From the NCBI RefSeq assembly GCF_900172355.1, contig NZ_FWFZ01000006.1:62001-126000 (forward strand): a DNA stretch of 64,000 bases. The letters are read 5' to 3'. Position numbers and translations under genes: made by a program. This document shows positions 1 to 8,740 of the stretch, piece after piece. Below the pieces are notes generated by a model. That model had not been told where the DNA came from. It searched no databases and worked only from the letters and a program-made list of their open reading frames with translations. This stretch comes from Roseisalinus antarcticus (GTDB lineage: Bacteria; Pseudomonadota; Alphaproteobacteria; Rhodobacterales; Rhodobacteraceae). Position 1 is the first letter of the stretch. Each line of letters opens with the position of its first letter.

Positions 1-1
1 G

Positions 2-1069
2 ATCCGCACCGCGCTTCAGGCGGCGCAGAAGATGGCGCAGGTCCGCGTCGATCACGTGATCGCCTCGTTCTCGGGCGCGCGGCCCCGGTCCTACGGGCTG
101 GATGGGGCGATCGACGTCACCGGCGCCCAGGTCGAAGAGGGCGATATCGGCCGCGTGCTGGCCGCCTGCGACGTGCCCGATTACGGCGCAGGTCGCCACG
201 TGCTGCACGCCCAGCCGGTGAACTTCGCGCTGGACCACCGCTCCGGCCTCGCCGATCCGCGCGGCCAGATCGGCAACAAGCTGACCTGCGACATGCACCT
301 GCTGACGGTCGAGGAGATGGCCGTCCAGAACCTGATCCACGCGGTCAAGCGCTGCGACCTCGAGATCGCGGGCCTGGCCTCCTCGGCCTATGCCTCGGGC
401 ATATCGAGCCTCGTGGAGGACGAGCAGGAGCTGGGCGCCGCCTGCATCGACCTGGGCGGTGGCGCCACCGGCCTGTCGATCTTCATGAAAAAGCACATGA
501 TCTATGCCGACAGCGTGCGGCTGGGCGGCGACCACGTGACCGGCGACATCTCCATGGGGCTGCAGGTCTCGATGTCCGTGGCCGAGCGGATCAAGACCTT
601 CTACGGCGGGCTCGTGGCGACCGGCATGGACGACCGCGAGCAGATCGAGATCGGCGGCGACACCGGCGACTGGGAACACGACCGGCGCCAGGCCAGCCGG
701 GCCGAGTTGATCGGCATCATGCGGCCGCGCGTCGAGGAGATCCTCGAAGAGGTCCGCGCCCGGCTCGACGCGGCGGGGTTCGAACATCTGCCCTCGCAGC
801 AGATCGTGCTGACGGGCGGCGGCTCGCAGATCCCGGGGCTCGACGCGCTGGCCTCGCGGATCCTGGGCCAGCAGGTGCGGCTCGGCCGGCCGCTGCGGGT
901 GCAGGGCCTGCCGCAGGCCGCCACCGGCGCCTCCTTCGCGAGCGCGGTGGGCCTGGCGCTGTTCGCGGCCAACCCGCAGGACGAATGGTGGGATTTCGAG
1001 ATCCCGGCCGAGCGTTACCCCGCCCGCTCGTTCAAGCGGGCGGTGAAATGGTTCAAGGACAATTGGTAG
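2..1069 (+). CDS. ftsA: Cell division protein FtsA (5' end outside window)
   Basis: The last 355 codons of FtsA are present; the frame is open back to the window edge, so the start lies upstream. FtsA is the actin-like ATPase that tethers FtsZ filaments to the inner membrane and recruits later divisome proteins. The phosphate-2 motif (CIDLGGGATGLSIF) and the adenosine motif (VLTGGGSQIPGLDALA) are both visible. The chain ends in a basic, aromatic helix (FKRAVKWFKDNW), the usual amphipathic membrane anchor. ftsZ follows on the same strand after an unusually long spacer of about 390 bases, as expected for the division cluster. Confidence 0.96.
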   Translation: MRTALQAAQKMAQVRVDHVIASFSGARPRSYGLDGAIDVTGAQVEEGDIGRVLAACDVPDYGAGRHVLHAQPVNFALDHRSGLADPRGQIGNKLTCDMHLLTVEEMAVQNLIHAVKRCDLEIAGLASSAYASGISSLVEDEQELGAACIDLGGGATGLSIFMKKHMIYADSVRLGGDHVTGDISMGLQVSMSVAERIKTFYGGLVATGMDDREQIEIGGDTGDWEHDRRQASRAELIGIMRPRVEEILEEVRARLDAAGFEHLPSQQIVLTGGGSQIPGLDALASRILGQQVRLGRPLRVQGLPQAATGASFASAVGLALFAANPQDEWWDFEIPAERYPARSFKRAVKWFKDNW

Positions 1070-1461
1070 GCGCGGCAGTCGAGATTTTTGGCCCCGTGGG
1101 CGTCAGACCCCGTGACGGCACCGCCCCGGTCTGCTAAAAACATCCACAGAGTCGCCCACAGAGGCGCCCACATCAGGCCGACCGAGCAGTCGCCCCGAGA
1201 GTCCAAATGAACCGCACGACGTCGCATCCCGATTTGCGACAACCGGAGACGTGACTTCAATATCTCGTGGTGGCCGGGTCGCGATTGCCTAGAATTGGAA
1301 TGACCGGCAGGATATTGCCGGATTCCGTCAATTCGACCGCTTATTTTGTGTTTTTTTCGAGGAATTGGCGTGACGTGCAGCCCAGAGGCAGTTAGAGTCA
1401 ATCAATACAGGTGCAAGCGCCCGGTGGGACGGGCGGGAGAACAAACAGGCGGACAGCAACC
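1070..1461. other. ftsA-ftsZ intergenic region, no gene
   Basis: No convincing reading frame is seen in these 392 bases. The region is less GC-rich than its surroundings, especially from 1290 to 1360, as expected for a promoter and leader of ftsZ. It carries a long imperfect inverted repeat (1292-1334) followed by a T-rich stretch (1341-1357). I could not assign -35 and -10 boxes with confidence. Confidence 0.6.
1292..1334 (+). other. Imperfect hairpin in the ftsZ leader region
   Basis: Three stacked paired segments can be read: GAATT (1292-1296) with AATTC (1330-1334), GGAAT (1297-1301) with ATTCC (1322-1326), and CCGGCA (1304-1309) with TGCCGG (1316-1321), around a GGATAT loop. This gives 16 paired positions with a GA bulge on one side and GTC on the other. 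A T-rich tract follows 7-20 bases later. It could be a weak terminator or attenuator after ftsA, or a regulatory structure for ftsZ. Confidence 0.5.
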
Positions 1462-3042
1462 ATGACACTGAATCTATCCCTCCCCGGGCACGACGAGCTG
1501 AAGCCCCGTATCACCGTTTTCGGTGTCGGCGGTGCCGGCGGCAACGCGGTCAACAACATGATCGAGAAGCAACTCGACGGGGTTGAGTTCGTGGTTGCCA
1601 ATACCGACGCGCAGGCCCTGCAGCAGTCGATGGCCCCGGCCAAGATCCAGATGGGCGTGAAGGTCACCGAAGGGCTGGGCGCAGGCGCCCGGGCCACCGT
1701 GGGGGCCGCCGCTGCCGAGGAGTCGATCGAGCAGATCGTCGATCACCTCGCGGGCGCGCACATGTGCTTCATCACCGCGGGCATGGGTGGAGGCACCGGC
1801 ACCGGCGCCGCCCCGATCATCGCCCAAGCCGCCCGCGAGCTGGGCGTGCTGACCGTGGGCGTCGTCACCAAACCGTTCCAGTTCGAGGGCGGCAAGCGCA
1901 TGAAGCAGGCCGACGACGGCCTCGAGGCGCTGCAGAAGGTCGTCGACACGCTGATCATCATTCCCAACCAGAACCTGTTCCGGCTGGCGAACGAGAACAC
2001 GACCTTCACCGAGGCCTTCGCGCTGGCCGACGACGTGCTCTACCAGGGCGTCAAGGGTGTCACCGACCTGATGGTTCGGCCCGGCCTGATCAACCTCGAC
2101 TTCGCCGACGTCCGCGCGGTGATGGACGAGATGGGCAAGGCGATGATGGGCACCGGCGAAGCCGAGGGCGACAACCGCGCCGTGCAGGCCGCCGAGAAGG
2201 CCATAGCGAACCCGCTGCTCGACGAAATCAGCCTCGAAGGCGCGAAGGGTGTGCTGATCAACATCACCGGCGGCTACGACCTGACCCTGTTCGAACTGGA
2301 CGAGGCGGCGAACAAGATCCGCGAGAAGGTCGATCCGGAGGCGAACATCATCGTGGGCTCGACCCTCGACACCGAGATGGAGGGCCGCATGCGCGTCAGC
2401 GTCGTGGCCACCGGGATCGACGCCGTGGCCAAGACCGGCGACATGCCGGCGCCGCGCCGCTCCATGGCGGCACCTCTGCAGCAGCCCGCCGCCGCGGCCC
2501 GGTCGGCCGCTCCCACGCCGGCCCCCGCGCCGGTGCGTGAAGAGCCCGCCCGCCAACCCGAGGTGGCCGCCCGCGCCCCCGAGCCGGAAGAGCCCACGTT
2601 CTTCGACGACGAGACCGACGAGGTCCGGGACGAGCCGATGTACGAGGAGGACATGGCCGAGGAGGATCTGCCCGCGCCGGCCTATCGCCCGCGGCCCGAG
2701 CCCGCGGTCGACGCGGAACCGGCAAGCTTCGTCGCGCCCCGCGCCCCGACCCCCGGCCAGCCCTCGCCCGAGGCGCTGGCGCGTCTGAAGGCCGCGGCCG
2801 GGAAGTCTCCGTCCGCGCGGCCCGCGGCACCGGCCCATGGGTCCGAGCACCGCGGCGAGGAAGAGCGTCCGCGCTTCGGCATCAACTCGCTGATCAACCG
2901 GATGACCGGCCATGCCGAGCAGCCGAACCCGCAGCGCCGCCAGCCTCAGGTCAGCGCCCTGCGCCAGGACGAAGAGGCCGAGGCGGATCCCGAGCAGGAA
3001 CGCATCGAGATCCCGGCCTTCCTGCGGCGTCAGGCGAACTGA
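1462..3042 (+). CDS. ftsZ: Cell division GTPase FtsZ
   Basis: FtsZ is the tubulin-like GTPase that forms the cytokinetic Z-ring. The 526-residue chain starts at ATG 1462; a longer reading from GTG 1411 adds residues without family similarity. Visible are an early glycine-rich loop (GVGGAGGNA), the tubulin signature [10 protein letters not shown] near residues 108-117, and a GTPase core to about residue 320. A long Pro/Ala/Glu-rich disordered linker follows, typical of alphaproteobacteria. The extreme C-terminal peptide ([12 protein letters not shown]) is the docking tail for FtsA and other partners. A strong terminator follows the stop, so ftsZ appears to end its transcription unit. Confidence 0.98.
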   Translation: MTLNLSLPGHDELKPRITVFGVGGAGGNAVNNMIEKQLDGVEFVVANTDAQALQQSMAPAKIQMGVKVTEGLGAGARATVGAAAAEESIEQIVDHLAGAHMCFITAGMGGGTGTGAAPIIAQAARELGVLTVGVVTKPFQFEGGKRMKQADDGLEALQKVVDTLIIIPNQNLFRLANENTTFTEAFALADDVLYQGVKGVTDLMVRPGLINLDFADVRAVMDEMGKAMMGTGEAEGDNRAVQAAEKAIANPLLDEISLEGAKGVLINITGGYDLTLFELDEAANKIREKVDPEANIIVGSTLDTEMEGRMRVSVVATGIDAVAKTGDMPAPRRSMAAPLQQPAAAARSAAPTPAPAPVREEPARQPEVAARAPEPEEPTFFDDETDEVRDEPMYEEDMAEEDLPAPAYRPRPEPAVDAEPASFVAPRAPTPGQPSPEALARLKAAAGKSPSARPAAPAHGSEHRGEEERPRFGINSLINRMTGHAEQPNPQRRQPQVSALRQDEEAEADPEQERIEIPAFLRRQAN

Positions 3043-3070
3043 GCCCGGACCGAAACGACAACGCGACATC

Positions 3071-3103
3071 AACCGCCGACACGCAGCCCGTGTCGGCGGT
3101 TTT
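3071..3103 (+). terminator. Rho-independent terminator after ftsZ
   Basis: A perfect 13-bp stem, AACCGCCGACACG (3071-3083) with its complement at 3089-3101, closes a CAGCC loop and runs into TTTTCC. It lies 28 bases after the ftsZ stop codon. Confidence 0.9.
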
Positions 3104-3322
3104 CCTTTGCCCTCCGCCCGCGTCCGCCCGTGCGGTCAGCATGTTGCAACAGGGGCCGGCGGATTGATGGAAGCCGCCGCGCACATCCGCCGAAATATAA
3201 TGGAAATCAATGCCTTACCACACCTGCCTGAGGATGTTTCAGTCGGTTGCAAAGAGTGAGTTGAGAGCCGGGGACAGGGCGACTAGGTCAGAGGCTAACA
3301 AACGTTAACAGGACAGCTCCGC

Positions 3323-4237
3323 GTGCAATCCACACTTTCCCGATCCGTGCAATTCGACGGCGTGGGCCTCCATTCGGGCGCCCCGGTCTCGATGCATGTG
3401 CTGCCGGGTCAGGTGGGGCAGGGCATCGTCTTCGTTCGCCAGGATCTTGGCGGCGCCCGGATCGCCGCCCGCTGGGACCATGTGGAACAATCGCCCCTGA
3501 TGACGCGGCTGGTCGCCCCCGGCGGCGCCAGCGTCTCGACTGTCGAGCATGTGATGGCGGCGCTCGCGGGGTGCGGCATCCACAACGCGACGGTCGTGCT
3601 CGACGGGCCGGAGGCGCCGATCGCCGACGGATCCTCGGCCCCCTTCGTGCGGGCTTTCCTCGATGCCGGGCTCACGCACCAGGCCGCCCCGCTGACGGCG
3701 ATCCGGGTCCGCCGCAGCGTCGAGGTCCGGCGCGGGCTGGCGATGGCGCGGCTTTCGCCGGCACAGGCGCTCACCATGGATTTCGCGATCGAGTTCGACG
3801 ACGCCGCGATCGGGCGTCAGCGCCTGGGGCTCGACATGGCCAACGGCGCCTTCGTGCGCGAGCTTTGCGACGCCCGGACCTTCTGCCGGAGCGCGGATAT
3901 CGATGCCATGCGCGCCGAGGGCCGGGCCCTGGGCGGCACGCTGGAAAATGCGGTCGTCGTTGACGGCGACAAGGTCCTGACCCCGGGCGGCCTGCGCCAC
4001 CCGGACGAGGCCGTGCGGCACAAGATGCTGGACGCGCTCGGCGATCTGGCCCTGGCCGGGGCGCCGATCCTGGGGGCCTATGTCGGCCTGCGCGCCGGGC
4101 ACGCCATGACCAACGACCTGCTGCGCAAGCTCTTTTCCGATCCCGCCAATTATGAACGGGTGCACTGCCCGCCGCATATCGCGGCCCGTCTGCCGGGCGC
4201 GGGGATCCATGCCGAAGACCTGCGGGCGGTGGCCTGA
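3323..4237 (+). CDS. lpxC: UDP-3-O-acyl-N-acetylglucosamine deacetylase LpxC
   Basis: LpxC is the zinc deacetylase of the first committed step of lipid A synthesis and acts in the cytosol. The 304-residue length matches the family. Zinc ligands can be placed at His76 (TVEHVMAAL) and at His233 and Asp237 (HKMLDALGD), matching His79, His238 and Asp242 of the E. coli enzyme. The start is GTG 3323, preceded by AACAGGA at 3307-3313; no ATG start fits. A 220-base spacer with a TATAAT at 3196-3201 separates it from the ftsZ terminator, so lpxC probably has its own promoter. Confidence 0.97.
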   Translation: MQSTLSRSVQFDGVGLHSGAPVSMHVLPGQVGQGIVFVRQDLGGARIAARWDHVEQSPLMTRLVAPGGASVSTVEHVMAALAGCGIHNATVVLDGPEAPIADGSSAPFVRAFLDAGLTHQAAPLTAIRVRRSVEVRRGLAMARLSPAQALTMDFAIEFDDAAIGRQRLGLDMANGAFVRELCDARTFCRSADIDAMRAEGRALGGTLENAVVVDGDKVLTPGGLRHPDEAVRHKMLDALGDLALAGAPILGAYVGLRAGHAMTNDLLRKLFSDPANYERVHCPPHIAARLPGAGIHAEDLRAVA

Positions 4238-4347
4238 CGCCACCTCGGGCCCCTCGCCGCGCCACGGGCGAAAAGAGCGTTTTGCCCCGGAATCATCTAT
4301 GCTAGACCTGTCTCAAACCGGCGGATGTCCGGAAACATGAGGACGGC

Positions 4348-5208
4348 ATGAGCAGGGGGCGGGGAATGTCGGCACGACGGGCGAAAATCATGGCTGTTGC
4401 GGCATTGGCCGCAGGCCTGACGCTGGCGGGCTGCGACACGTTCGATCCGCGCCAACCGGGCGTGCTGGAGGCCTATTCGGCCCAGCAGATCTTCGAACGC
4501 GGCGAATTCGAGCTGGATCGCAACCGCGCAGATGACGCGGCCTATTACTTCGGCGAGATCGAGCGGCTTTATCCCTATTCGGAATGGGCGAAGCGGGCGC
4601 TGATCATGCAGGCCGCGGCCTATCACCAGGATCGCGACTATCCCAACGCCCGGTCCGCCGCCCAACGCTTCATCGACTTCTACCCCGCCGATACCGACGC
4701 AGCCTATGCGCAATACCTGCTGGCGCTCAGCTATTACGACCAGATCGACGAGATCGGCCGCGACCAGGGTCTGACATTCCAGGCCCTGCAGGCCCTGCGC
4801 GCCGTGATCGAGATCTATCCCGACAGCGAATATGCCGAACCCGCGATCCTGAAGTTCGACCTGGCCTTCGATCACCTCGCCGCGAAAGAGATGGAGGTCG
4901 GACGCTACTACCTGAAGGGCGGGCATTACGCGGCGGCGGTCAACCGGTTCCGGGTCGTGGTCGAGGATTTCCAGACCACCGCCCACACGGCCGAGGCGTT
5001 GCACCGGCTGGTCGAGGCCTACCTGTCGCTGGGCCTCACCGAGGAGGCCCAGACCGCGGGCGCGATCCTGGGCTACAATTACCGCTCCACGCCGTGGTAT
5101 CAGGACAGCTATGCCCTGCTGACCGGACAGGGGCTGAACGTCGAGGCCACGGGCGACAACTGGCTGGCCTCGATCTACCGTCAGGTTGTGCGGGGCGAAT
5201 GGCTTTAG
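4348..5208 (+). CDS. bamD: Outer-membrane assembly lipoprotein BamD
   Basis: BamD is an essential lipoprotein of the BAM complex, which inserts beta-barrel proteins into the outer membrane. The 286-residue chain has a signal sequence ending in the lipobox LAGC, with the lipidated cysteine at residue 29. It then has TPR-type helical repeats (AYYFGEIERLYPYSEWA, SAAQRFIDFYPADTDAAYA and similar) that fill the chain. The start ATG is preceded by ATGAGGA at 4336-4342. The position between lpxC and recN is the order expected in Rhodobacterales. Confidence 0.95.
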   Translation: MSRGRGMSARRAKIMAVAALAAGLTLAGCDTFDPRQPGVLEAYSAQQIFERGEFELDRNRADDAAYYFGEIERLYPYSEWAKRALIMQAAAYHQDRDYPNARSAAQRFIDFYPADTDAAYAQYLLALSYYDQIDEIGRDQGLTFQALQALRAVIEIYPDSEYAEPAILKFDLAFDHLAAKEMEVGRYYLKGGHYAAAVNRFRVVVEDFQTTAHTAEALHRLVEAYLSLGLTEEAQTAGAILGYNYRSTPWYQDSYALLTGQGLNVEATGDNWLASIYRQVVRGEWL

Positions 5209-5213
5209 GGGCT

Positions 5214-5234
5214 GGTGCGCAATGACCGCGCACC
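5214..5234. repeat. Small palindromic hairpin between bamD and recN
   Basis: GGTGCGC (5214-5220) pairs perfectly with GCGCACC (5228-5234) around AATGACC, five bases after the bamD stop, and runs into CTACCC. There is no U tract. It resembles short REP-like elements of GC-rich genomes rather than a classic terminator. Confidence 0.4.
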
Positions 5235-5291
5235 CTACCCAAGCCGAAAGGCTGCGCCTCTGCCGCGCAGCGATGTGAGGCCGTCAGGCGA

Positions 5292-6938
5292 ATGCTGCGA
5301 ACGCTCGATATTCGGGACATGCTTATCATCGACCGGCTGGAGCTTGAGTTTCAGCCCGGTCTGAACGTGCTGACCGGCGAGACCGGGGCCGGCAAGTCGA
5401 TCCTGCTGGATGCGCTAGGCTTTGTGCTGGGCTGGCGGGGGCGGGCGGAACTGGTGCGCAGCGGTGCTGAGCAGGGCGAGGTGACGGCGGTGTTCGATCT
5501 CGCGCCCGGCCATGGCTGCGAGGCGGTGCTGGCCGAGGCCGGGATCGGCGCGGAGGATGGCGAGCTGATCCTGCGGCGCGTCAACGCCCGGGACGGGCGC
5601 AAGACGGCCTGGGTCAACGGCACCCGGGTCTCCGGAGAGGTGCTGCGGCAATTGTCCGACAGGCTGGTGGAGTTGCACGGCCAGCACGACGATCGTGGCC
5701 TGCTGAACCCGCGGGGCCACCGCGCGTTGCTCGATGCTTTCGCGGGCGCGGATACGGGCGCTGTGCGCGGCGTCTGGACCGCGCGGCGCAAGGCGCAGGC
5801 CGCGCTGGCCGAGGCGCGGGAGGCGGCCGAGACCCTGCGCTCCGAAGAGGAATTCCTGCGCCACGCGGTGGCCGAGTTCGACGACCTCTCGCCCGAGGAG
5901 GGCGAGGAGGAGCTGCTCGACCGGCAGCGGCGGACGATGCAATCGGCGGAACGGATCCGCGCGGACATCGCCAAGGCCCACGGCGCGTTGACGGGGCAGG
6001 GGGCCGAGGGTCTGATGACCGACGCGATCCGCTGGCTTGACGGCGCGGCCGAGGCCGCCGAGGGGCGGCTCGACGCGCCGCTGGAGGCGCTCGGACGGGC
6101 GATGGATGCACTGGGTGAGGCGGAACAGGGGGTGGCGGACTGCCTCGATGCGCTGGATTTCGACGGGCTGGCGCTGGAGCGGGTGGAGGAGCGTCTGTTC
6201 GCGATCCGGGCACTGGCGCGCAAGCACGGCGTCCTGCCCGATCAACTGCCCGCCTTCGACGGAGAGCTGCGCCATAGGCTGGAGGCGCTCGACGCCTCCG
6301 ACGGGGATCTCAAGCGGCTGGAGGCGGAGGCCGCGGCCGCCGAGACGGCCTATGCCACCGCCGCCGCTGCCCTGTCGGAGGAAAGGACCGTCGCCGCGCG
6401 CCAGCTGGAGGTCGCGATGGGCGCCGAGCTTGCCCCGCTCAAGATGGAGCGGGCCGAGTTCCGTGTCCAGATCGAGGACGGAGAGCCCGGCCCCGAGGGG
6501 TGGGACGCGGTGACCTTTCTGGTGGCCACCAACCCCGGTGCGCCGGCGGGCGCGTTGAACCGTATCGCCTCGGGCGGGGAATTGTCGCGTTTCCTGCTGG
6601 CCCTGAAGGTCTGCCTGACCCGCGAGGCGCAAGGGCTGACCATGATCTTCGACGAGATCGACCGCGGCGTCGGCGGCGCGACCGCTGCGGCCGTTGGCCG
6701 GCGGCTGGCGCGGCTGGCCGGGGATGGCCAGGTTCTGGTCGTCACCCATTCGCCGCAGGTGGCGGCCCTCGGCGGCCATCACTGGCGGGTCGAGAAACGA
6801 CAGGGCGCGGATGAGACGATCTCGACCGTGGTGCCGCTGGACGCGGAGGCGCGGGTGGACGAGATCGCGCGGATGCTGTCGGGCGATACCCTGACGGACG
6901 CGGCACGCCAGGCCGCGCGGGCGCTGATTGACGGCTGA
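5292..6938 (+). CDS. recN: DNA repair ATPase RecN
   Basis: RecN is an SMC-like ATPase recruited to double-strand breaks for recombinational repair. The 548-residue length is normal. Walker A is GETGAGKS at residues 29-36. A long, charged helical middle part, about residues 150-360, is the coiled-coil region. The ABC signature (ASGGELSRFLLALK) and Walker B (MIFDEIDRGVGG, near residue 452) lie in the C-terminal head. It is the last gene of the cell-wall/repair cluster on this strand. No SOS box was identified upstream by eye. Confidence 0.96.
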   Translation: MLRTLDIRDMLIIDRLELEFQPGLNVLTGETGAGKSILLDALGFVLGWRGRAELVRSGAEQGEVTAVFDLAPGHGCEAVLAEAGIGAEDGELILRRVNARDGRKTAWVNGTRVSGEVLRQLSDRLVELHGQHDDRGLLNPRGHRALLDAFAGADTGAVRGVWTARRKAQAALAEAREAAETLRSEEEFLRHAVAEFDDLSPEEGEEELLDRQRRTMQSAERIRADIAKAHGALTGQGAEGLMTDAIRWLDGAAEAAEGRLDAPLEALGRAMDALGEAEQGVADCLDALDFDGLALERVEERLFAIRALARKHGVLPDQLPAFDGELRHRLEALDASDGDLKRLEAEAAAAETAYATAAAALSEERTVAARQLEVAMGAELAPLKMERAEFRVQIEDGEPGPEGWDAVTFLVATNPGAPAGALNRIASGGELSRFLLALKVCLTREAQGLTMIFDEIDRGVGGATAAAVGRRLARLAGDGQVLVVTHSPQVAALGGHHWRVEKRQGADETISTVVPLDAEARVDEIARMLSGDTLTDAARQAARALIDG

Positions 6939-6947
6939 GCCGCTGGC

Positions 6948-7133
6948 CTAGTCCGTCGTCTCCTCGAGCGGCCGTTTTCGGATCCGCCTGGGCAATTTCA
7001 CGCAGCCCATATCGACCCTCTCGAGCCGTTCGTGCAGGGAATCGATGCTGTGATCGATCTCCTTCAGATATTGCTCGAGCTCGGCCCGTTTTTCATAGGC
7101 TCGCATCAGCGCCTGTGTTGTCCTTTGAGGCAA
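6948..7133 (-). CDS. Small predicted coiled-coil protein, unknown
   Basis: A 61-codon frame on the strand opposite recN, 9 bases beyond its stop. The protein is highly charged and helical (RAYEKRAELEQYLKEID, then HERLERVD), with no membrane segment and no family I recognise. The TTG start at 7133 sits 7 bases after a GGGGGA ribosome site; the alternative ATG at 7106 has AAAGGA about 13 bases upstream and would give 52 residues. Base usage at third positions is less GC-biased than in neighbours, so it may be a fast-evolving or acquired small gene, or not a gene. Confidence 0.4.
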   Translation of the reverse strand: MPQRTTQALMRAYEKRAELEQYLKEIDHSIDSLHERLERVDMGCVKLPRRIRKRPLEETTD

Positions 7134-7230
7134 TCATCAATCCCCCGCAATGGCGAACAATGGTATGTATCGACACCGATCCCCCTCGGATGGCTGACGA
7201 TCATTCTAGGACGAAATACCGATCGTATAC

Positions 7231-7248
7231 AACCTTAGGTTATTGACA
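7231..7248. promoter_or_regulatory. AT-richer segment with palindrome and TTGACA
   Basis: AACCT-T-AGGTT (7231-7241) is followed by TTGACA (7243-7248). The segment lies upstream of the small leftward gene at 6948-7133 and beyond the 3' end of the leftward oxidase at 7292. TTGACA points rightward, where no gene begins, so only the palindrome is a plausible operator. Confidence 0.2.
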
Positions 7249-7291
7249 GTCATTGTCGGGTGATGTGCGCACGCACCACGCGTGTGCCGTT

Positions 7292-8665
7292 TCAGGATCC
7301 TTGCGGAACGAGTTTTCCGGGGTTCATGAGGTTTTGCGGATCAAGGGCCCGCTTGATCGCGCCCATGATCTGCCAGGCGGCGCCATGCTCTGCGGCCATG
7401 TGTTTGAGCTTGCCCAGGCCCACGCCATGCTCGCCCGTCGCGGTGCCGCCCATGGCGAGCGCCCGGTCGATCATCGCCGCCGAGACCTCTTCGGCGGCGC
7501 GCCGCTCCGCCTCGGATCCGTCGAGCAGAAGGATCGCGTGAAAGTTGCCGTCGCCCACATGGCCCAGGATCGGGGCCTGCAGACCGGCTTGCGCAATATC
7601 GGCCTGGGTCTGCTCAACAGCTTGGGATAACATGGAAATCGGCACGCAGACATCGGACACGATGGCCCGGCTTCCGGGGCGCGATGCGAGGATCGCCCAA
7701 TAGGCATGGTGGCGCATCCGCCACAGCCGGGTCCGGTCCTCAGGCCGGGTCGCGCCCTCGAATCCGGTGCAGCCGTGATCGCGGGCGATCTCGTGGAACT
7801 GTTCGGTCTCGGCGGCGACGGCCGCCTCGGTGCCGTGAAACTCCACGAAGAGATGCGGCATCAGGGGAAAGTCCGCGTCCGAATAGCCGTTCACCGCCGC
7901 CACGCTCGCCGCGTCCAGGATCTCTATCCGGGCCATGGGGATGCCGGTCTGGATCGTCTCGACGACCGCATCGACGGCCTGGTTGAAGCCGGGAAAGGCG
8001 CAAGTGGCCGCGGCAATCGCGGCCGGCTGGCCTTGCAACCACAAGGTGAGTTCAGTGACAAGGCCGAGCGTGCCTTCCGACCCCACCATCAGCCCGGTCA
8101 GATCGTAGCCGGAGGCGGATTTGGCCGTCGTCCCGCCGGTGCGAATCACGCGGCCGTCCGCGGTCACCACCTCCAGGGCGGCCACGTTGTCGCGCATCGT
8201 GCCATAGCGGACGGCGGTGGTGCCCGAGGCGCGGGTCATCGCCATGCCGCCCAGGGTGGCATTGGCGCCGGGGTCGACCGGAAAGAACAGGCCGGTGGCG
8301 CGCAGCTCTTCGTTCAGGCGTTCGCGGGTGATGCCGGGCTGGACGCGGGCGACCCTGTCCTCGGCCCGCACCTCGAGCACTGCGTCCATCCGGGTGAAGT
8401 CCACCACGAGACCGCCCTGCACCGCGAGCCCGTGCCCCTCCAGCGAGGTGCCGGCCCCCCAGCCGATCATCGGACAGCCGTGATCCACGCAGATCCGCAC
8501 GATGCCTGCCACCTCGTCGGTCGACGCCGGATAGGCCACCGCATCGGGCGGCGTCAGGGGGAAATGGCTTTCGGAGCGGCCGTGCGCCTCCAAATCGGTC
8601 TTGGACCGCGACAGGCGATCCCCTAGGAGTGAGGTCAACGCCTCAAGGGCGGCTTCGGCGATCAT
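7292..8665 (-). CDS. FAD-linked oxidase, D-lactate/glycolate dehydrogenase type
   Basis: A 457-residue member of the GlcD/Dld group, which oxidises D-2-hydroxy acids with FAD and passes electrons to the respiratory chain. The N-terminal half is the PCMH-type FAD-binding domain (MIGWGAGTSLEGHG, then GGMAMTRASGTTAVRYG). The C-terminal half is the cap/oxidase domain with the conserved end TGEHGVGLGKLKHM and LDPQNLMNPGK. I chose ATG 8665 because AAGGA lies 9-10 bases upstream and the longer frame to 8968 has no similarity there. No glcE or glcF partner is adjacent, which favours a stand-alone D-lactate dehydrogenase (cytochrome) over glycolate oxidase. Confidence 0.85.
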   Translation of the reverse strand: MIAEAALEALTSLLGDRLSRSKTDLEAHGRSESHFPLTPPDAVAYPASTDEVAGIVRICVDHGCPMIGWGAGTSLEGHGLAVQGGLVVDFTRMDAVLEVRAEDRVARVQPGITRERLNEELRATGLFFPVDPGANATLGGMAMTRASGTTAVRYGTMRDNVAALEVVTADGRVIRTGGTTAKSASGYDLTGLMVGSEGTLGLVTELTLWLQGQPAAIAAATCAFPGFNQAVDAVVETIQTGIPMARIEILDAASVAAVNGYSDADFPLMPHLFVEFHGTEAAVAAETEQFHEIARDHGCTGFEGATRPEDRTRLWRMRHHAYWAILASRPGSRAIVSDVCVPISMLSQAVEQTQADIAQAGLQAPILGHVGDGNFHAILLLDGSEAERRAAEEVSAAMIDRALAMGGTATGEHGVGLGKLKHMAAEHGAAWQIMGAIKRALDPQNLMNPGKLVPQGS

Positions 8666-8740
8666 GGCAGGTCTTCCTTCGCTCCTGGTCCGGCCTGACG
8701 CAGCATAGGGGCAGGCGCGGGGCGCGGAAAGGCGGCAGGG

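Noticed and set aside
1474-3072. Long reading frame (532 codons) opposite ftsZ
   Set aside because: It lies wholly antisense to a certain gene, its translation is low-complexity His/Gly/Arg/Leu-rich, and it is explained by the high GC third positions of ftsZ.
7243-7248. TTGACA as a rightward promoter
   Set aside because: No matching -10 element at the proper distance and no rightward gene follows.
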